Of a stretch of DNA of 64,000 bases, positions 1 to 8,284 are shown piece by piece (position 1 is the first letter of the stretch; every line of letters begins with the position of its first letter). The notes under the pieces were generated by a model. The model was not told the DNA's origin, did no database searches, and was given only the letters and a program-made list of their open reading frames with translations. The translations under genes and the position numbers were made by a program. This DNA is from Algoriphagus sp. PAP.12 (GTDB taxonomy: Bacteria; Bacteroidota; Bacteroidia; Cytophagales; Cyclobacteriaceae), in assembly GCF_026652115.1 (NCBI RefSeq), contig NZ_JAPPSQ010000002.1, positions 62,001 to 126,000 on the forward strand. The letters run 5' to 3'.

Positions 1-226
1 CCTGCTCCGCCAAAAGCTGCATTTGCTCATAGATTTGAGCCATTTGCATATCCGTTTGACTGTGCATGGCTGCGACAGCCCTTCCGGTGATCTTCCCCTT
101 GTCTTCAGGCTTTACAATAGCACTTCCAGAATGATGAGCATAGGGCAAAGTGTTGGGAGTTTCAGAAACCTTCTCCTTCATTTCCTCTAAATCAATCTGA
201 TCAATATTTACCTTCTTTCCCTTCAT
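1..226 (-). CDS. DUF2452-like conserved protein, partial (C-terminus beyond window)
   Basis: The reading frame on the minus strand opens with ATG at 226 and runs off the window edge after about 75 residues. The visible part has a lysine/glutamate-rich start, then residues resembling the DUF2452 family (the family of human C1orf50): PYAHHSGSAIVKPEDKGK followed by GRAVAAMHSQTDMQMAQIY. There is no signal peptide, so it is probably cytoplasmic. The ATG lies directly after the stop codon of the small upstream ORF at 227-376, so the two are almost certainly co-transcribed. Function of the family is unknown. The family call rests on recall of the motif and is moderate. Confidence 0.6.
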   Translation of the reverse strand, partial: MKGKKVNIDQIDLEEMKEKVSETPNTLPYAHHSGSAIVKPEDKGKITGRAVAAMHSQTDMQMAQIYEQMQLLAEQ

Positions 227-376
227 CTATTGCTCTTGATCTGTTGAAATACGCTCTTTCAAATTCCCTTTGGAACCTGGAAAAGTAGTTCTCTGGGAAA
301 TATCATATCCTATCCACATCATGATCAGCATGAAAATGATGAAAATTATCAGAAATATTTTTTTGTTTCTCTGCAT
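227..376 (-). CDS. 49-residue single-span membrane peptide
   Basis: A short ORF with ATG at 376 and TAG ending at 227. After a basic start (MQRNKKIF) it has one hydrophobic segment of about 17 residues rich in Ile, Phe and Met, ending around W21, then a short polar tail. The orientation by the positive-inside rule is N-in. It abuts the DUF2452-like gene with no intervening base, and a good -7 element (TAAGTTTG on the minus strand) lies 17 bases upstream, so it appears to be the first gene of a two-gene unit. The product is not recognisable by family. It could be a small accessory membrane protein. Confidence 0.6.
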   Translation of the reverse strand: MQRNKKIFLIIFIIFMLIMMWIGYDISQRTTFPGSKGNLKERISTDQEQ

Positions 377-393
377 AAAATTCGACTCTGCCA

Positions 394-401
394 CAAACTT
401 A
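394..401 (-). promoter_or_regulatory. Predicted Bacteroidota -7 element for the 49-residue peptide gene
   Basis: The minus strand reads TAAGTTTG here, an exact fit to the TAnnTTTG -7 consensus of Bacteroidota primary sigma factor. It lies 17 bases before the ATG at 376. No clear TTG -33 element is seen at the usual distance, so this is a single-element prediction. The rest of 377-534 is A/T-rich divergent intergenic sequence with nothing else recognised. Confidence 0.4.
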
Positions 402-534
402 AAGACTACTGCTGATTCTGCCAGTTTTAAATGAATCTTTAACTTTAGAAATCACTCTTTTTAAAAAATGTTTTTAATTTTAAAGAAATACCAAACAGAA
501 TTTTTAATTCATATCCTTTTTTAGCCCATATCCC

Positions 535-870
535 ATGTATAAGTTTATCAGTGAGCATTCTATCTACCAATATTTTGGAGATGATGACCCGGAAATGATC
601 CGGGAGATGATCCAAATTATTTTGGATACCAATGTCAAGGATCTTCAGGAACTCGATGATTTTTTCGATAAAGCAGATTTTCCTACCATTAAAAAAAGAT
701 GTCACAAGGCAAAGCCCAGTATGAGCTATATTGGAGCATTGAAAACACGAAAAGTGTTGGAGGATATTGAAGCGGATCTAGAACATTCTCAGGAAAAAAA
801 CTCTGAATTAAAGGAGCATCTAGAGGAAATAGAAAAAGAGCTCAATCAGTTTCTGAAAGCACTGCCATAA
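535..870 (+). CDS. Stand-alone Hpt (histidine phosphotransfer) domain protein
   Basis: This 111-residue, mostly helical, soluble protein has the Hpt signature around residues 50-70: a helix followed by CHKAKPSMSYIGA, where the His is the predicted phospho-acceptor and the downstream YIG matches the conserved Gly turn of the four-helix bundle. The more common HxLKG is replaced by HKAKP, as in many Cytophagales Hpt proteins. It would shuttle phosphate between a hybrid histidine kinase and a response regulator, neither of which is encoded nearby. It starts an operon with the S9 peptidase (14-base gap) and gamma-glutamyltranspeptidase. The ATG at 535 is the only good start. Confidence 0.8.
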   Translation: MYKFISEHSIYQYFGDDDPEMIREMIQIILDTNVKDLQELDDFFDKADFPTIKKRCHKAKPSMSYIGALKTRKVLEDIEADLEHSQEKNSELKEHLEEIEKELNQFLKALP

Positions 871-884
871 CAAAGTAATCGTAC

Positions 885-3263
885 ATGAATCGTAAGATCT
901 TTACTCTGGCGGCCCTTATTTGGCTGTCTTTTTCTGGTTTTGCTCAAAGCCAACTCAGTGTAGAATACATCATGAGAGATCCCAAATGGATGGGATTTTT
1001 CCCCTCCAGACCTCAATGGAGCGATGATAGTAAAAGCATTTATTTCCAATACAACCCAGAAGGAAATCCAGCTGATTCTACCTACGTCATCCATCTTCAA
1101 AATCCTAAAACCTATACGGAGGTTTCTTGGAGAGAAGAGAATAAATTGGAACGAAACCAAGCCAGTTTAAATGCAGACAAATCTCTTAGAGTATTTGTCG
1201 GTCCAAATGACAAATTGATTTTGGAAACTTTGAAAACCGGTGAACAGAAAGAAGTATTGAACTGGTATACCAGAATCAGCAATCCTACTTTTCTGGTTGA
1301 TGAAAACAAAATTGCATTTGCAGCTGAGCAAAACATCTTTGTCTTTAACCTAGAAAGTGGTGTTGTAAATCGAGTAACCCATATTTCTAATGGCTCCAAG
1401 CCTTCGGAATCCAGAAGTGATAAAATGGATGAAAAGCCAAAAGGCTTTGTAGAAAGAGAAAATCTGGAACTTCTTCAAGTAGTCAGAGAACGAGAAGAGA
1501 ATGCTGAACTTCGAAAGCAATACAGAGAAGCAACGCGAGATGATGAAGCTAAAGAATTCATCTACTATACTGAAGGTAAAAATCCGGCCAACCTTCAGCT
1601 TTCACCAAGTGGGAGGTTTGCCACTTTTACCTATTACAACTCAAGTTCAAACAAAAACACCAAAGTCCCTGATTATGTCGCGGCTTCTGGCTACACAGAG
1701 GAACTTAATGCAAGACCAAAAGTAGGGACAGAACCTACCACTTCAGAAATAGGGATATATGATATAGACAGGGATTCTGTTTATTTCATCAACACTTCTA
1801 CACTTCCAGGATTAAAAGATTTACCTGATTACGTTACTGATTATCCTGACAAGGAATGGAAGGAAGAAGATCGTAAATTGGCACTTTTTGGGCCTATATT
1901 TTCTCCGGATGGTAGCAAAGCAATCATTCAAGCTAGATCCTTTGACAACAAGGACAGATGGATCGCCGAAGCGGATTTGGAGACAGGAGAATTGAAAATT
2001 CTAGATAGACAAAGAGATGAAGCTTGGATTGGTGGTCCTGGAATAGGCTGGACTTTCTCGGGTGGAACCTTAGGTTGGTTACCAGACAATAAGCATATCT
2101 ATTTCCAATCAGAAGAAACCGGCTATTCGCATTTGTATATTTTGGATACAGATACTGGAAAAAAGAAAGCTTTGACTTCAGGAAAATACGAGGTGTTCAC
2201 TCCATTTATATCCAAAGATCATAAGTCATGGTATCTAACAACTTCCGAAGTGGATCCTGGAGAAAGACATTTCTACAGAATGCCTTTGATGGGAGGAAGA
2301 ATGGAGAAATTAACCTCCATGACTGGAAACAATGATGTCACTCTTTCTCCCGATGAAAAGCAATTGGCAATCATTTACTCCTATTCCAATAAGCCAGCTG
2401 AGCTTTATCTTCAAGAAAACAAGGTGGGTGCAAAAGCTCAGCAATTGACTACCGGTCAAAGTCAGGCTTTTCAATCCTATGACTGGAGAGATCCGGAAAT
2501 CATCCGATTCAAAGCTCAAGATGGAGCGATGGTTCCAGCAAGAATTTATGAACCAGATCCAGCCAAGAAAAATGGAGCGGCTGTAATTTTTGTTCATGGT
2601 GCAGGTTACCTTCAAAACGTCCACAAATGGTGGAGTAGCTACTTTAGAGAGTATATGTTCCATAACCTATTGGCAGATTTGGGTTACACGGTATTGGATA
2701 TAGATTACAGAGCATCTGCTGGATACGGTAGAGATTGGAGAACGGGAATTTATCGTCACATGGGTGGAAAAGACCTTTCTGACCAAGTGGATGGGGCCAA
2801 GCACTTGATCTCAAACTATGGAGTTGATGCTGATCGAATCGGAATTTACGGTGGTAGTTACGGAGGCTTCATCACCTTGATGGCGTTATTTACCGAACCT
2901 GATGTGTTCAAGTCAGGAGCAGGCCTTAGATCAGTTACAGATTGGGCTCATTACAACCATGGATATACCGCAAACATTCTCAATACACCTGAAGAAGATC
3001 CGATTGCATATAGACGTTCCTCTCCTATTTACTTTGCCGAAGGTTTGAAAGGAAACCTTTTGATGGCACATGGAATGGTCGATGTGAATGTCCACTTTCA
3101 AGATGTCGTAAGACTATCCCAACGCCTGATAGAGCTAGGAAAAGACAATTGGGAAATGGCTATTTATCCAGTAGAAGATCATGGTTTTGTAGAACCTAGT
3201 TCTTGGACAGATGAATACAAACGAATTTTAAAATTATTCAACAGTACTTTGATCAATGATTAA
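885..3263 (+). CDS. S9 family prolyl oligopeptidase / dipeptidyl peptidase IV-like, exported
   Basis: The 792-residue protein begins with a Sec signal peptide (hydrophobic core then GFAQSQ). Residues about 25-530 form a DPP4-type beta-propeller and the C-terminal 250 residues the alpha/beta hydrolase. The catalytic triad is visible: Ser658 in GIYGGSYGGF, Asp733 in HGMVDVNVHFQ and His766 in EDHGF. It should release dipeptides or small oligopeptides in the periplasm or at the surface. Size is typical for the family. It overlaps the following ggt gene by 8 bases, so translation is probably coupled, and the pair suggests extracytoplasmic peptide scavenging. Exact substrate preference (Pro, Ala or Gly) cannot be read from the sequence. 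Confidence 0.92.
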   Translation: MNRKIFTLAALIWLSFSGFAQSQLSVEYIMRDPKWMGFFPSRPQWSDDSKSIYFQYNPEGNPADSTYVIHLQNPKTYTEVSWREENKLERNQASLNADKSLRVFVGPNDKLILETLKTGEQKEVLNWYTRISNPTFLVDENKIAFAAEQNIFVFNLESGVVNRVTHISNGSKPSESRSDKMDEKPKGFVERENLELLQVVREREENAELRKQYREATRDDEAKEFIYYTEGKNPANLQLSPSGRFATFTYYNSSSNKNTKVPDYVAASGYTEELNARPKVGTEPTTSEIGIYDIDRDSVYFINTSTLPGLKDLPDYVTDYPDKEWKEEDRKLALFGPIFSPDGSKAIIQARSFDNKDRWIAEADLETGELKILDRQRDEAWIGGPGIGWTFSGGTLGWLPDNKHIYFQSEETGYSHLYILDTDTGKKKALTSGKYEVFTPFISKDHKSWYLTTSEVDPGERHFYRMPLMGGRMEKLTSMTGNNDVTLSPDEKQLAIIYSYSNKPAELYLQENKVGAKAQQLTTGQSQAFQSYDWRDPEIIRFKAQDGAMVPARIYEPDPAKKNGAAVIFVHGAGYLQNVHKWWSSYFREYMFHNLLADLGYTVLDIDYRASAGYGRDWRTGIYRHMGGKDLSDQVDGAKHLISNYGVDADRIGIYGGSYGGFITLMALFTEPDVFKSGAGLRSVTDWAHYNHGYTANILNTPEEDPIAYRRSSPIYFAEGLKGNLLMAHGMVDVNVHFQDVVRLSQRLIELGKDNWEMAIYPVEDHGFVEPSSWTDEYKRILKLFNSTLIND

Positions 3264-4968
3264 ATTCAGATTAACTCAAAAGCTATTGCTGGCATCAGCA
3301 ATAGCTTTTTTTATTACTTCCTGTAATCCTGAGACTCCTACAGCTACTCCTAAAACAGGATTGATTTCCGATCATGCAATGGTGGTTTCAGCTAGAAAAG
3401 AAGCCTCAGATATTGGTGTAGCAATTCTAGAAAAGGGAGGAAATGCATTTGATGCGATGATGGCAACTGAAATGGCTTTGGCAGTCACCTACCCTTTTGC
3501 TGGAAATTTGGGAGGCGGAGGTTTTGCTGTATTCAGAATGGCTGATGGAAGCATTGGCTCAATAGATTACAGAGAAAAAGCTCCTTTGGCTGCTGATAGG
3601 GACATGTATCTGGATGAAAATGGAGACATCATTCCAGGTCTAAGCACCAAAGGCGCTATGGCTTCAGGAGTACCGGGAACCATTGCAGGAATCTTTGCTG
3701 CTCAGGAAAAATTTGGAAAATTAAGCCCCGCTGAAGTTTTGGCTCCTGTAATTGAATTGGCAGAAAAAGGTTTTGTAGTAACCGAAAATCAAGCCAATCG
3801 ATTTGCTCGATTGAAAGACACTTTCATCGAGGCAAATGGCCCAGAAACTTTCTATGCAAAGGATATCCAAGCCGGTCAAACTCTCGCAAATCCAGCCCTA
3901 GCTGAAACATTGAAAAGGATTGCTGCCAATGGTAAAGAAGAGTTTTATTTCGGAGAAACTGCTCAAATTTTGGTAGACCACATGGAAAAAATCGGTGGAA
4001 TAATCACCAAAGAGGATTTGGCAAGCTATGAAGCCGCCTGGAGAGAACCTATCGTATTCGATTACCAAGATTTGAAAATCATATCCATGTCTCCACCAAG
4101 TTCTGGTGGAATTACAATCGGGCAGATTTTCGAGATGATTGAGCCTTTTGATTTGAAAGAGTATGGTCATCATTCACCTGAGTACATTCAGGTTTTGGTA
4201 GAAGCTGAAAGAAGAGCTTATGCGGATAGAAACTTCTACTTAGGGGATCCAGATTTTGTTGATATTCCAGTGGATGAGTTATTGGATGAAAACTATTTAA
4301 AAGAGAGAATGTCAAGTTTCTCGATGGAAAAAGCCACCAAATCTGAAGATATAGCCGAAGGGAAAATAGCTTTTGCTGAAAGCATGGAAACTACCCATTA
4401 CTCCATCGTTGATCAAGAAGGAAATGCAATCTCGGTTACAACGACCTTGAATGGAGCCTATGGCTCCAAGGTTTACATAGACGAGCTGGGCTTTTTTATG
4501 AACAATGAAATGGATGACTTTAGCTCCAAAGCTGGTGAACCGAATATGTTTGGATTGATCGGTGCTGAGGCTAACAGCATCGCCCCGGGAAAAAGAATGT
4601 TGAGTTCTATGACCCCAACAATCGTCGAGAGAGGCGGAAAACTTTGGATGGTGGTAGGAACACCGGGAGGATCCACTATTATCACATCTGTCGTTCAAAC
4701 CATCTTGAATGTTTCTCAATTCGATATGAGCATGCAGGAGGCCGTGGAATCTCCACGATTCCATCATCAATGGCTACCTGATTTAGTTAGCTTTGAACCG
4801 GAATCATTCGATAGTACACTGATTGCAAATTTGAAAGCAAAAGGCTACAATATCCTTGAAAACAACAATCCAATCATCGGTAAGGTGGATGCAATTTTAG
4901 TTCTTCCCAATGGCAAACTTGAGGGAGGTGCTGATCCACGAGGCGATGATGCTGCTTCGGGTTTCTAA
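3256..4968 (+). CDS. ggt: Gamma-glutamyltranspeptidase, lipoprotein form
   Basis: This 570-residue enzyme hydrolyses or transfers the gamma-glutamyl group of glutathione and gamma-glutamyl peptides. The N-terminus is a lipoprotein signal (FFITSC, Cys at about residue 23). The precursor should self-cleave before Thr379 of the ETTHYSIVD motif to give the large and small subunits; PSSGGITIGQ, LSSMTPTIV and GTPGGSTIITS are the conserved small- and large-subunit signatures. Length fits the family. The ATG overlaps the S9 peptidase stop by 8 bases. A strong hairpin terminator follows at 4974-5010 and closes the three-gene operon with the Hpt protein. Confidence 0.95.
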   Translation: MIKFRLTQKLLLASAIAFFITSCNPETPTATPKTGLISDHAMVVSARKEASDIGVAILEKGGNAFDAMMATEMALAVTYPFAGNLGGGGFAVFRMADGSIGSIDYREKAPLAADRDMYLDENGDIIPGLSTKGAMASGVPGTIAGIFAAQEKFGKLSPAEVLAPVIELAEKGFVVTENQANRFARLKDTFIEANGPETFYAKDIQAGQTLANPALAETLKRIAANGKEEFYFGETAQILVDHMEKIGGIITKEDLASYEAAWREPIVFDYQDLKIISMSPPSSGGITIGQIFEMIEPFDLKEYGHHSPEYIQVLVEAERRAYADRNFYLGDPDFVDIPVDELLDENYLKERMSSFSMEKATKSEDIAEGKIAFAESMETTHYSIVDQEGNAISVTTTLNGAYGSKVYIDELGFFMNNEMDDFSSKAGEPNMFGLIGAEANSIAPGKRMLSSMTPTIVERGGKLWMVVGTPGGSTIITSVVQTILNVSQFDMSMQEAVESPRFHHQWLPDLVSFEPESFDSTLIANLKAKGYNILENNNPIIGKVDAILVLPNGKLEGGADPRGDDAASGF

Positions 4969-4973
4969 AATTG

Positions 4974-5010
4974 AAAAAGGCCCTCTGAAATAATCAGAAG
5001 GCCTTTTTTT
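4974..5010. terminator. Bidirectional intrinsic terminator between ggt and the ACT-domain gene
   Basis: A stem of about 12 pairs (AAGGCCCTCTGA pairing with TCAGAAGGCCTT, one mismatch) with a short loop is followed by seven T on the plus strand and preceded by five A, so it can act in both directions between the convergent genes. Confidence 0.85.
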
Positions 5011-5025
5011 ATCAGAATTCATTCT

Positions 5026-5424
5026 CTAGAATCTCTCTGAAAGTTCATTTAAAGCCTGAATAGCTTTTTCTGCATCCTTTTTGGCCACAAAAATATGATC
5101 GTGTAAATAGGCAGCGACGACATTACAGCTTATTCCATTCTTTGCCAAGGCTTCTGAAAATGTTGCAGTCAGTCCAACTGCATTCAAAGAAGAATGAACT
5201 GTCAATGTAATCCAAGAAGAAACATAGTCGTATTTCAAGTTCAACTTATCAGCCTTCATTTTCTCAAGAACTACCGTTACACCCTCTTTTTCTTTGAATT
5301 CAAATAGAGTGTTCTCCCGACTGATTGTATTTATATCAGGAACAATGCAGAATACATATTCTCCCTCATTCAACATTGGGTTCATCCCCTTTATTAATTC
5401 AGTTAGATTTCTTTCTCCTGTCAT
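5026..5424 (-). CDS. ACT domain-containing protein (ACT_7-like)
   Basis: The 132-residue soluble protein shows two ACT-like halves: an N-terminal segment around [10 protein letters not shown] and a C-terminal one with [31 protein letters not shown], typical of stand-alone ACT_7/CASTOR-type proteins in Bacteroidota. Such domains bind amino acids and regulate metabolic enzymes or transporters, but no ligand or partner is evident. It follows the phosphoesterase gene by 42 bases on the same strand and may be co-transcribed, although a TAGATTTT element in the gap (one base off the -7 consensus) could give it its own promoter. Confidence 0.75.
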   Translation of the reverse strand: MTGERNLTELIKGMNPMLNEGEYVFCIVPDINTISRENTLFEFKEKEGVTVVLEKMKADKLNLKYDYVSSWITLTVHSSLNAVGLTATFSEALAKNGISCNVVAAYLHDHIFVAKKDAEKAIQALNELSERF

Positions 5425-5466
5425 TTGAATTTATTCTATCGTCTTTGGACTAAAATCTATTGACTT

Positions 5467-6969
5467 TTATACAATCTTCTTGGTGTACACATTCCCAAAT
5501 CTATCTTTGGCTTCCACCACCAAATTGTCTGTAGAATTTGGCTGGAAGAAAAACATGTGATCTGTCAATTGTGGCTCTACCCAAGATCTTCTTGTAGGCA
5601 AACTTGGACCTGTATGCAATTCCATACTCCAAGGGTCTTTGGCCACAATCTTCATCGGAGCAGCTACTTTGACCCCATTTTCATACCAAGCTAATTCCCA
5701 TTCCGGATCATAGTTCCAGCAATTCAAAGAATAAAAATCAGGGAAATCTGGATGATATCCATTTTTATAAACCCTAAACTGTTCCTCGATATTCAATCCC
5801 GTGCCTTTGTATTTCCATTGGAGTTCTGAACCTCTCGCCTCATATACCGCATAGCCATTTGGAGTTCCATCATAGCAAATCGGTCCTGACCACCAAGCTC
5901 CACAGACTGTTCCATGACAATGTTCATAAACATGGCCTGAAATCATATTATCATTGAAGTGAGTATGGCCAGACATGATATGGGCCTGATAGCCTTCCAG
6001 CATTCTATACAAATGTTGTCTATTACTCACGGTTCCACCGATGGTATCTCTTTCTGGATACCTAGTCACCGCACCTGTGTATGTTGGGATATGAAGTGAA
6101 ACCACCACTGTTTTTCCCTTTTCAACCTGAGCTAGATCCTGCTCCAGCCAAGCCAACTGTTCCTCAGGAATGTATCCAATGTACTTTTGACCCGAATCTC
6201 TTCCCAAATAGAAGACATCATCCAACACCACATAATGTACCTCTCCTCTATTCCATGAATAATAAGTTGGTCCAAAGTGGCCCTTGAAAGTCGAAGTGGT
6301 CTGTTCATCTGAACGAACTTTGAAGTTTAAATCATGGTTTCCAACAACTTGAAAAAATGGAATTCCAGTAGCCTCAATCCCTTGATTGTATTCTTTGAAA
6401 AGATCCAAATGATCATAAACCAAGTCTCCACAGCCTATCCCGAAAATATTGGGATCATTGATAGATTGGATGGTTTTCTGCACATCTGGAATTGATACGG
6501 TCAACAATTGATTCGCGTCATAATCATCCTGAATCTGGGTATCAGATAGCAATAAAAAGTGATGATTTTCATCAGAATTGGTTGATTTTTTCAAATCAAA
6601 AGAAACAGTCATTGAAGACCTACTTTTGTCTAGTGGCTTAAAAAAGCTTGCTGATCCATTTGCCTGTTTGGCGATTTCATACCCTGAAGGCATGGTGACA
6701 AATACAAAATCACGGTCATTTCCCGATACAAATTCGAAATCTCCTCTCGCATCAGTTTTGGTGACCACACGACCATCTGAAACAGCCACATTTGCGATTC
6801 CTTTTCCAGAGGAAGTTACTCTTCCTTTCACCTTGATAGGTGCAAAAAGGGTCGGAATTCTAAAATCTGCTTGTTGTTGAGTTTCTTTTGAGAAAGCAAA
6901 ATCTCCAAGGCTTAGCCATCCTACAGAAGTCAGGCCAAGACCTTTAATAAAATCTCGTCTATTAAACAT
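5467..6969 (-). CDS. Tat-exported calcineurin-like metallophosphoesterase
   Basis: The 500-residue protein starts with a Tat signal (FNRRDFIKG followed by a hydrophobic stretch). Residues about 45-125 form a beta-sandwich of the MetallophosN type that precedes the catalytic domain. The metal-binding motifs of calcineurin-like enzymes are in order: LLLSDTQIQD, GCGDLVYD, VVGNHDLN, VSLHIPTY and MSGHTHFND. A C-terminal domain of about 150 residues fits the family-specific MetallophosC extension. It probably dephosphorylates or cleaves a phosphodiester in the periplasm; the substrate is unknown. The Tat route suggests folding with metal before export. The upstream 251 bases to the divergent DUF900 gene contain its promoter. 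Confidence 0.88.
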   Translation of the reverse strand: MFNRRDFIKGLGLTSVGWLSLGDFAFSKETQQQADFRIPTLFAPIKVKGRVTSSGKGIANVAVSDGRVVTKTDARGDFEFVSGNDRDFVFVTMPSGYEIAKQANGSASFFKPLDKSRSSMTVSFDLKKSTNSDENHHFLLLSDTQIQDDYDANQLLTVSIPDVQKTIQSINDPNIFGIGCGDLVYDHLDLFKEYNQGIEATGIPFFQVVGNHDLNFKVRSDEQTTSTFKGHFGPTYYSWNRGEVHYVVLDDVFYLGRDSGQKYIGYIPEEQLAWLEQDLAQVEKGKTVVVSLHIPTYTGAVTRYPERDTIGGTVSNRQHLYRMLEGYQAHIMSGHTHFNDNMISGHVYEHCHGTVCGAWWSGPICYDGTPNGYAVYEARGSELQWKYKGTGLNIEEQFRVYKNGYHPDFPDFYSLNCWNYDPEWELAWYENGVKVAAPMKIVAKDPWSMELHTGPSLPTRRSWVEPQLTDHMFFFQPNSTDNLVVEAKDRFGNVYTKKIV

Positions 6970-7220
6970 TGATAAAAAGGGTTGATGTGAATTGATTACT
7001 CAAGGTGCATATTTTAATCTTCACCGATAGAGCAGGAAATATAATTTATCAATTTCTTAACACCTCTGAAACAAAATTCATGGAAATGCCTTCCTCTACA
7101 GGTTGGACTTCCACAGAATATTTAGCAATTTAAACACCTGATTTTGTATCCATTATAGGATTCACCTTTACCTGACTATTCAGGCTTTTTAATGATTTTT
7201 CAATTTAAACTTTCAAATAT
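6970..7220. other. Divergent intergenic region
   Basis: These 251 A/T-rich bases separate two divergent genes and must contain both promoters. On the minus strand TATATTTC (one base off TAnnTTTG) lies upstream of the phosphoesterase gene. No repeat, tRNA or small ORF with a convincing start was seen. Confidence 0.4.
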
Positions 7221-8282
7221 ATGGTAACCCATTATATCGTAACCAACCGAGAAGTAACCTCCCGACGATCTAGTAGCTACATTTCAGTCAATGAAAATGA
7301 ATATATGCGCAAAGATGGAGATGAGGAAGCAAGACATAATTTGCGATACGGAACAGTCTCATTTGACCCAGCAAAAGCTAAAAAACTGAAGGATTTCAAT
7401 ATCCAGATTCTACCAGAAGTACCCGAAGATACTTTGGAGAAATATGCAGATGATAAAGATGTCAATAAGGCAAAATTCCCTTCTACGCAGGTTTTCGACG
7501 AACTTTACCAGTCAGGCATCAAAGCTGCAAAAGGAAAAGGAGGAGAATTTGTTCAAGAAGATATTTTGGTTTTTGTCCATGGTTTCAAATCCGATTTGGA
7601 AACAGCTATGCAAACGCTCTCTGAGCTTCATAAACGCTATGTAGAACCTGAAACTTCTACAATCAAGCATTTGGTGCTATTCACCTGGCCAGCTAAGAAA
7701 AAGATGCTGAAATACCGTTCTGACGCTTACGATGCGATGCAATCTGGCTTTGCATTGGCTCGTTCCATGGCTTCCTTGCGAGAGTTTTTCAAAAAGAAAT
7801 TTGTGGAAGAGAAAAAGCCTATGTGTAATCAGAAAATTCATTTGCTCTGCCATAGCATGGGAAATCGTGTTCTTGAAAATATGATCAAGGGAATTTGCGA
7901 TATCGGAATGGAGATCAATTCTACCTTTAGCGAAATCGTGTTGGTAGGTGCTGATATCGATTATTATGCTTTGGAAAGACCCAATCCACTTTACAGGTTA
8001 ATTGATTTTGGAGAAAGAGTCCATGTATATTATCACAATAAAGATCAGGCGTTAGGGGTTTCAGAGCTGACCAAAAATGCCTTTAACCGCCTAGGTCGCT
8101 GGGGAGCCAAAAACTCTGTAAACCTCCCGGATGACATCTACCAATGCGATGTCACCGCTATTGAGGATGATAAAGGCTTGCTTCATGAAGTCGTCCATCA
8201 TTGGTATTATACCAATTCTACAACGGTAGTAGAAGATATCACAGCCGTTTTCAAGGGTGAAGGTTCCATTTTTAGCAGATAA
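7221..8282 (+). CDS. Alpha/beta hydrolase of the DUF900 family
   Basis: A 353-residue protein without signal peptide. The alpha/beta hydrolase fold is shown by the strand and oxyanion region DILVFVHGFKSD around residue 115, VLFTWPA near residue 155 and the nucleophile elbow HLLCHSMGNRVLENM near residue 210, with the Ser of CHSMGN as nucleophile. An Asp (VGADIDYYAL) and a C-terminal His (VVHHWYY) can complete a triad. The family is annotated as DUF900, hydrolases of unknown substrate. The gene is followed after two bases by the M19 gene at 8285, so the two proteins very likely act together. The first 100 residues are charged and specific to this branch. Confidence 0.82.
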   Translation: MVTHYIVTNREVTSRRSSSYISVNENEYMRKDGDEEARHNLRYGTVSFDPAKAKKLKDFNIQILPEVPEDTLEKYADDKDVNKAKFPSTQVFDELYQSGIKAAKGKGGEFVQEDILVFVHGFKSDLETAMQTLSELHKRYVEPETSTIKHLVLFTWPAKKKMLKYRSDAYDAMQSGFALARSMASLREFFKKKFVEEKKPMCNQKIHLLCHSMGNRVLENMIKGICDIGMEINSTFSEIVLVGADIDYYALERPNPLYRLIDFGERVHVYYHNKDQALGVSELTKNAFNRLGRWGAKNSVNLPDDIYQCDVTAIEDDKGLLHEVVHHWYYTNSTTVVEDITAVFKGEGSIFSR

Positions 8283-8284
8283 TT

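Noticed and set aside
4312-4770. 152-residue minus-strand ORF opposite ggt
   Set aside because: Complement of the conserved small subunit of Ggt; His/Ser-rich composition is an antisense artefact.
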